Shown here piece after piece: positions 7,049 through 8,804 of a stretch of DNA of 8,804 nt. The notes beneath the pieces are model-generated. The model ran no database searches, was not told the DNA's origin, and saw only the letters and a list, made by a program, of their open reading frames with translations. Position 1 is the first letter of the stretch. Each line of letters opens with the position of its first letter. The DNA is from Porticoccaceae bacterium (GTDB taxonomy: Bacteria > Pseudomonadota > Gammaproteobacteria > Pseudomonadales > Porticoccaceae). The stretch covers positions 1 through 8,804 of the forward strand of contig JAHRWI010000294.1 of assembly GCA_019090225.1 (NCBI GenBank), in the 5' to 3' direction. Both the position numbers and the translations under genes were made by a program.

Positions 7049-8206
7049 CTAGCGCTTGAAGAAAGTGATATGTTCATCATCGTCACTCTCCTTGACCGTC
7101 AGTTCATTGGCAGCACTGTCGAGATAGCCAGCATCTGTTTCTGACTGAAGTTTAATCAACAAACGCAAATCATTTTTCGAGTCGGCAGCCGCAATAGCAT
7201 CGTCATAACTGATCACACCTTCATCATAGAGTTTATAAAGCGCCTGATCAAAAGTCTGCATACCCAGCTCACCAGAGCGGGTCATCAACTCTTTCAATTT
7301 ATGCACATCGCCCTTGCGAATAATGTCCGATACCAACGGTGTGTTAATAAGGATTTCAATCGCTGCCCGACGCCCTGAACCATCCGCCGTTGGCAACAAT
7401 TGCTGGGCAATGATCGCCCGCATATTCAACGATAAGTCCATCCATAACTGGCCTTGACTCTCGATCGGAAAGAAGTGCTGAATGCGATCCAGTGCCTGGT
7501 TCGCATTATTCGCATGCAGGGTGGCTAGCACCAGGTGGCCCGTTTCAGCAAAAGTGATAGCGTTTTCCATAGTTTCCCGGGTGCGAATTTCGCCGATCAA
7601 AATCACATCCGGAGCCTGCCGTAAGGTATTTCGCAGCGCCACCTCGAAAGACTCCGTATCAATACCCACCTCTCGCTGTGTAATTATGCAGCCTTCATGC
7701 TGATGGACAAATTCTATGGGGTCTTCTATCGATATAATATGCCCCTGGGTATTGCGATTACGATGGCCAATCATTGCCGCAAGAGAGGTGGATTTACCCG
7801 TTCCCGTCGCTCCAACAAAGATAATAATACCGCGTTTTTCCATCACCAGTTCATTGAGTATTCCTGGTAGTTTTAATTCTTCAACGGTGGGAATTTTCGT
7901 TTCAATGCGACGCAAGATCATACCCACTTCGTCGCGCTGATAAAACGCACTGACCCGGAAACGTGCTCCCTCAACCTGCTCAGAAGAAATAGCAAAATTC
8001 AGTTCTTTTTGGGCATTAAATTCCTGCTTTTGGCGCTCATCCATGATGCTTTCGACCAAAGCACGTGACTGCGCAGAATCCAGCGGTTTTTTCCCCACGG
8101 GGATAATGCTGCCGTGTATTTTGATGGAAGGCGCAACGCCCTCTGTGATAAATAAATCTGAGGCTTCCTTCTCTACCATCAGCTGTAATAAGCTATTGAA
8201 ATCCAC
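7049..8206 (-). CDS. pilU: PilU, PilT-like type IV pilus retraction ATPase
   Basis: Cytoplasmic hexameric AAA+-like secretion ATPase that supports PilT during pilus retraction. It has 385 residues (P. aeruginosa PilU is about 382). An N-terminal PAS-like part opens with MDFNSLLQLMVEKEASDLFI. The ATPase part has Walker A GATGTGKST (132-140), the Asp box IISIEDPIEF (158-167), Walker B DVILIGEIR with Glu206 (200-208), and the His box TGHLVLATLHAN (222-233). At the place where PilT has AIRNLIRED, this protein has VSDIIRKGD, which helps identify it as PilU. The C-terminal tail is acidic then basic (ESDDDEHITFFKR). The start is GTG 8206, with AGAGGT (8214-8219) 7 nt upstream; the nearby ATG at 8213 is out of frame. 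It follows pilT after 66 bp and is probably co-transcribed with it. Confidence 0.96.
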   Translation of the reverse strand: MDFNSLLQLMVEKEASDLFITEGVAPSIKIHGSIIPVGKKPLDSAQSRALVESIMDERQKQEFNAQKELNFAISSEQVEGARFRVSAFYQRDEVGMILRRIETKIPTVEELKLPGILNELVMEKRGIIIFVGATGTGKSTSLAAMIGHRNRNTQGHIISIEDPIEFVHQHEGCIITQREVGIDTESFEVALRNTLRQAPDVILIGEIRTRETMENAITFAETGHLVLATLHANNANQALDRIQHFFPIESQGQLWMDLSLNMRAIIAQQLLPTADGSGRRAAIEILINTPLVSDIIRKGDVHKLKELMTRSGELGMQTFDQALYKLYDEGVISYDDAIAAADSKNDLRLLIKLQSETDAGYLDSAANELTVKESDDDEHITFFKR

Positions 8207-8213
8207 AATCCAT

Positions 8214-8219
8214 ACCTCT
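8214..8219 (-). promoter_or_regulatory. Ribosome binding site of pilU
   Basis: The minus strand reads AGAGGT, 7 nt before GTG 8206. It supports a GTG start and argues against the ATG at 8213, which would directly abut this site and is in another frame. Confidence 0.65.
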
Positions 8220-8245
8220 AGTCAAGTTTCCGTTCACTTCAGAAT

Positions 8246-8270
8246 CAGCAACAGCAACAGCAACAGCAAC
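8246..8270. repeat. Hexamer tandem repeat, four perfect copies of CAGCAA, between pilT and pilU
   Basis: Four head-to-tail copies of CAGCAA (8246-8269) plus one further C of the next unit, non-coding on both strands as far as the gene calls show. On the transcribed strand it reads (TTGCTG)4. It is flanked by near-complementary arms, AGTTTCCGTT (8225-8234) and AACGGAACT (8272-8280), which can pair over nine bases with one bulged base. The right arm touches the last base of the pilT stop codon. Such arrays can change copy number by strand slippage. Confidence 0.9.
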
Positions 8271-8279
8271 AAACGGAAC

Positions 8280-8804
8280 TCACATAAAATCTTCGGTTAC
8301 CTTAGCCTTCTCACGCGCAGACTCTTTCGTAACCACACTTTGTGCCACCATTTTTTGCAAACATTGATCCATCGTTTGCATGCCGTGGCCGGCACCAGTC
8401 TGGATGGCCGAATACATCTGCGCCACTTTATCCTCGCGAATCAGGTTTCGAATCGCCGGTGTGCCAATCATAATCTCGTTGGCGGCGGCCCGTCCCCCGC
8501 CGATTTTCTTCATTAATGTCTGTGCCAGAACAGCCTGTAGTGATTCCGACAACATGGCTCTCACCATGGCTTTTTCCGTCCCTGGAAAAACATCTATCAC
8601 CCGATCAATGGTTTTTGCCGCTGAGGTCGTGTGCAAGGTGCCAAATACTAAATGGCCGGTCTCCGCTGCCGTCAACGCCAGGCGAATGGTCTCCAGGTCA
8701 CGCATTTCACCAACCAAAATAATATCTGGATCTTCACGCAAAGCTGAGCGAAGTGCCTCGCTAAAACCATGAGTATCTTTATGCACTTCGCGCTGGTTAA
8801 CCAG
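8280..8804 (-). CDS. pilT: PilT, type IV pilus retraction ATPase (5' part beyond window)
   Basis: C-terminal 174 residues of PilT, the main motor that depolymerises the pilus. The frame is open to the right edge and begins LVNQREVHKDTHGFSEAL, so roughly the first half, including Walker A, lies outside (the family is about 344 residues). Seen here are Walker B DPDIILVGEMRD, the His box ETGHLVFGTLHTTSAAKTI, KKIGGGRAAANEIMIGTPAI and the PilT hallmark AIRNLIRED, followed by KVAQMYSAIQTG. This is nearly identical to P. aeruginosa PilT as I recall it and separates it from PilU. An in-frame GTG at 8786 is an internal Val, not a start. pilU follows 66 bp downstream on the same strand. Confidence 0.97.
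   Translation of the reverse strand: MVNQREVHKDTHGFSEALRSALREDPDIILVGEMRDLETIRLALTAAETGHLVFGTLHTTSAAKTIDRVIDVFPGTEKAMVRAMLSESLQAVLAQTLMKKIGGGRAAANEIMIGTPAIRNLIREDKVAQMYSAIQTGAGHGMQTMDQCLQKMVAQSVVTKESAREKAKVTEDFM

Noticed and set aside
8246..8270. Tandem repeat as a CRISPR or mobile-element remnant
   Set aside because: The units are six bases with no spacers, no cas or transposase gene and no target duplication. It is a simple microsatellite-type array.

Overview
The window comes from a Gram-negative gammaproteobacterium, probably a marine or environmental relative of Pseudomonadales/Cellvibrionales. This is inferred from gene order and protein similarity as I remember them; no database search was run. 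The layout closely follows the type IV pilus (T4P) chemosensory locus of Pseudomonas aeruginosa: pilG-pilH-pilI-pilJ divergent from gshB-tonB3-algH(yqgE)-yqgF, with pilT-pilU converging on yqgF. Every substantial gene in the window has a recognisable family. No CRISPR array, RNA gene, insertion sequence or phage gene was seen.

Left part (1-3822, minus strand): a Pil-Chp operon read right to left. It holds pilG and pilH (single-domain CheY-like response regulators), pilI (CheW-like adaptor) and pilJ (methyl-accepting receptor). pilJ runs off the left edge. The histidine kinase (ChpA/PilL) and any pilK would lie beyond that edge. The surprise here is that PilJ does not stop at the usual SVxxFKLP-type end but continues for at least 122 strongly acidic residues.

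Middle (3829-4059): a 231-bp divergent control region with an A-tract, a weak candidate promoter for gshB and two small dyads upstream of pilG. Then (4060-6963, plus strand) comes a compact operon: gshB (glutathione synthetase), tonB (a TonB of the kind linked to twitching motility), yqgE/algH (UPF0301/DUF179) and yqgF/ruvX (Holliday-junction-resolvase-like, 16S rRNA processing). Genes are 2 bp apart, 45 bp apart and overlapping by 17 bp, which suggests co-transcription and partly coupled translation. A hairpin followed by a T-run closes this operon.

Right part (7049-8804, minus strand): pilT (5' end off the right edge) followed by pilU, the two retraction ATPases of the T4P machine. They are separated by a 66-bp spacer that carries four perfect tandem copies of a hexamer, flanked by inverted arms.

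Functionally, the window joins T4P retraction motors (PilT/PilU), the chemosensory cascade thought to control them (PilJ to PilI/ChpA to PilG and PilH), and a TonB that in P. aeruginosa affects pilus assembly. Housekeeping genes (gshB, yqgE, yqgF) lie between them. The most novel-looking points are the PilJ acidic tail and the hexamer repeat between pilT and pilU.
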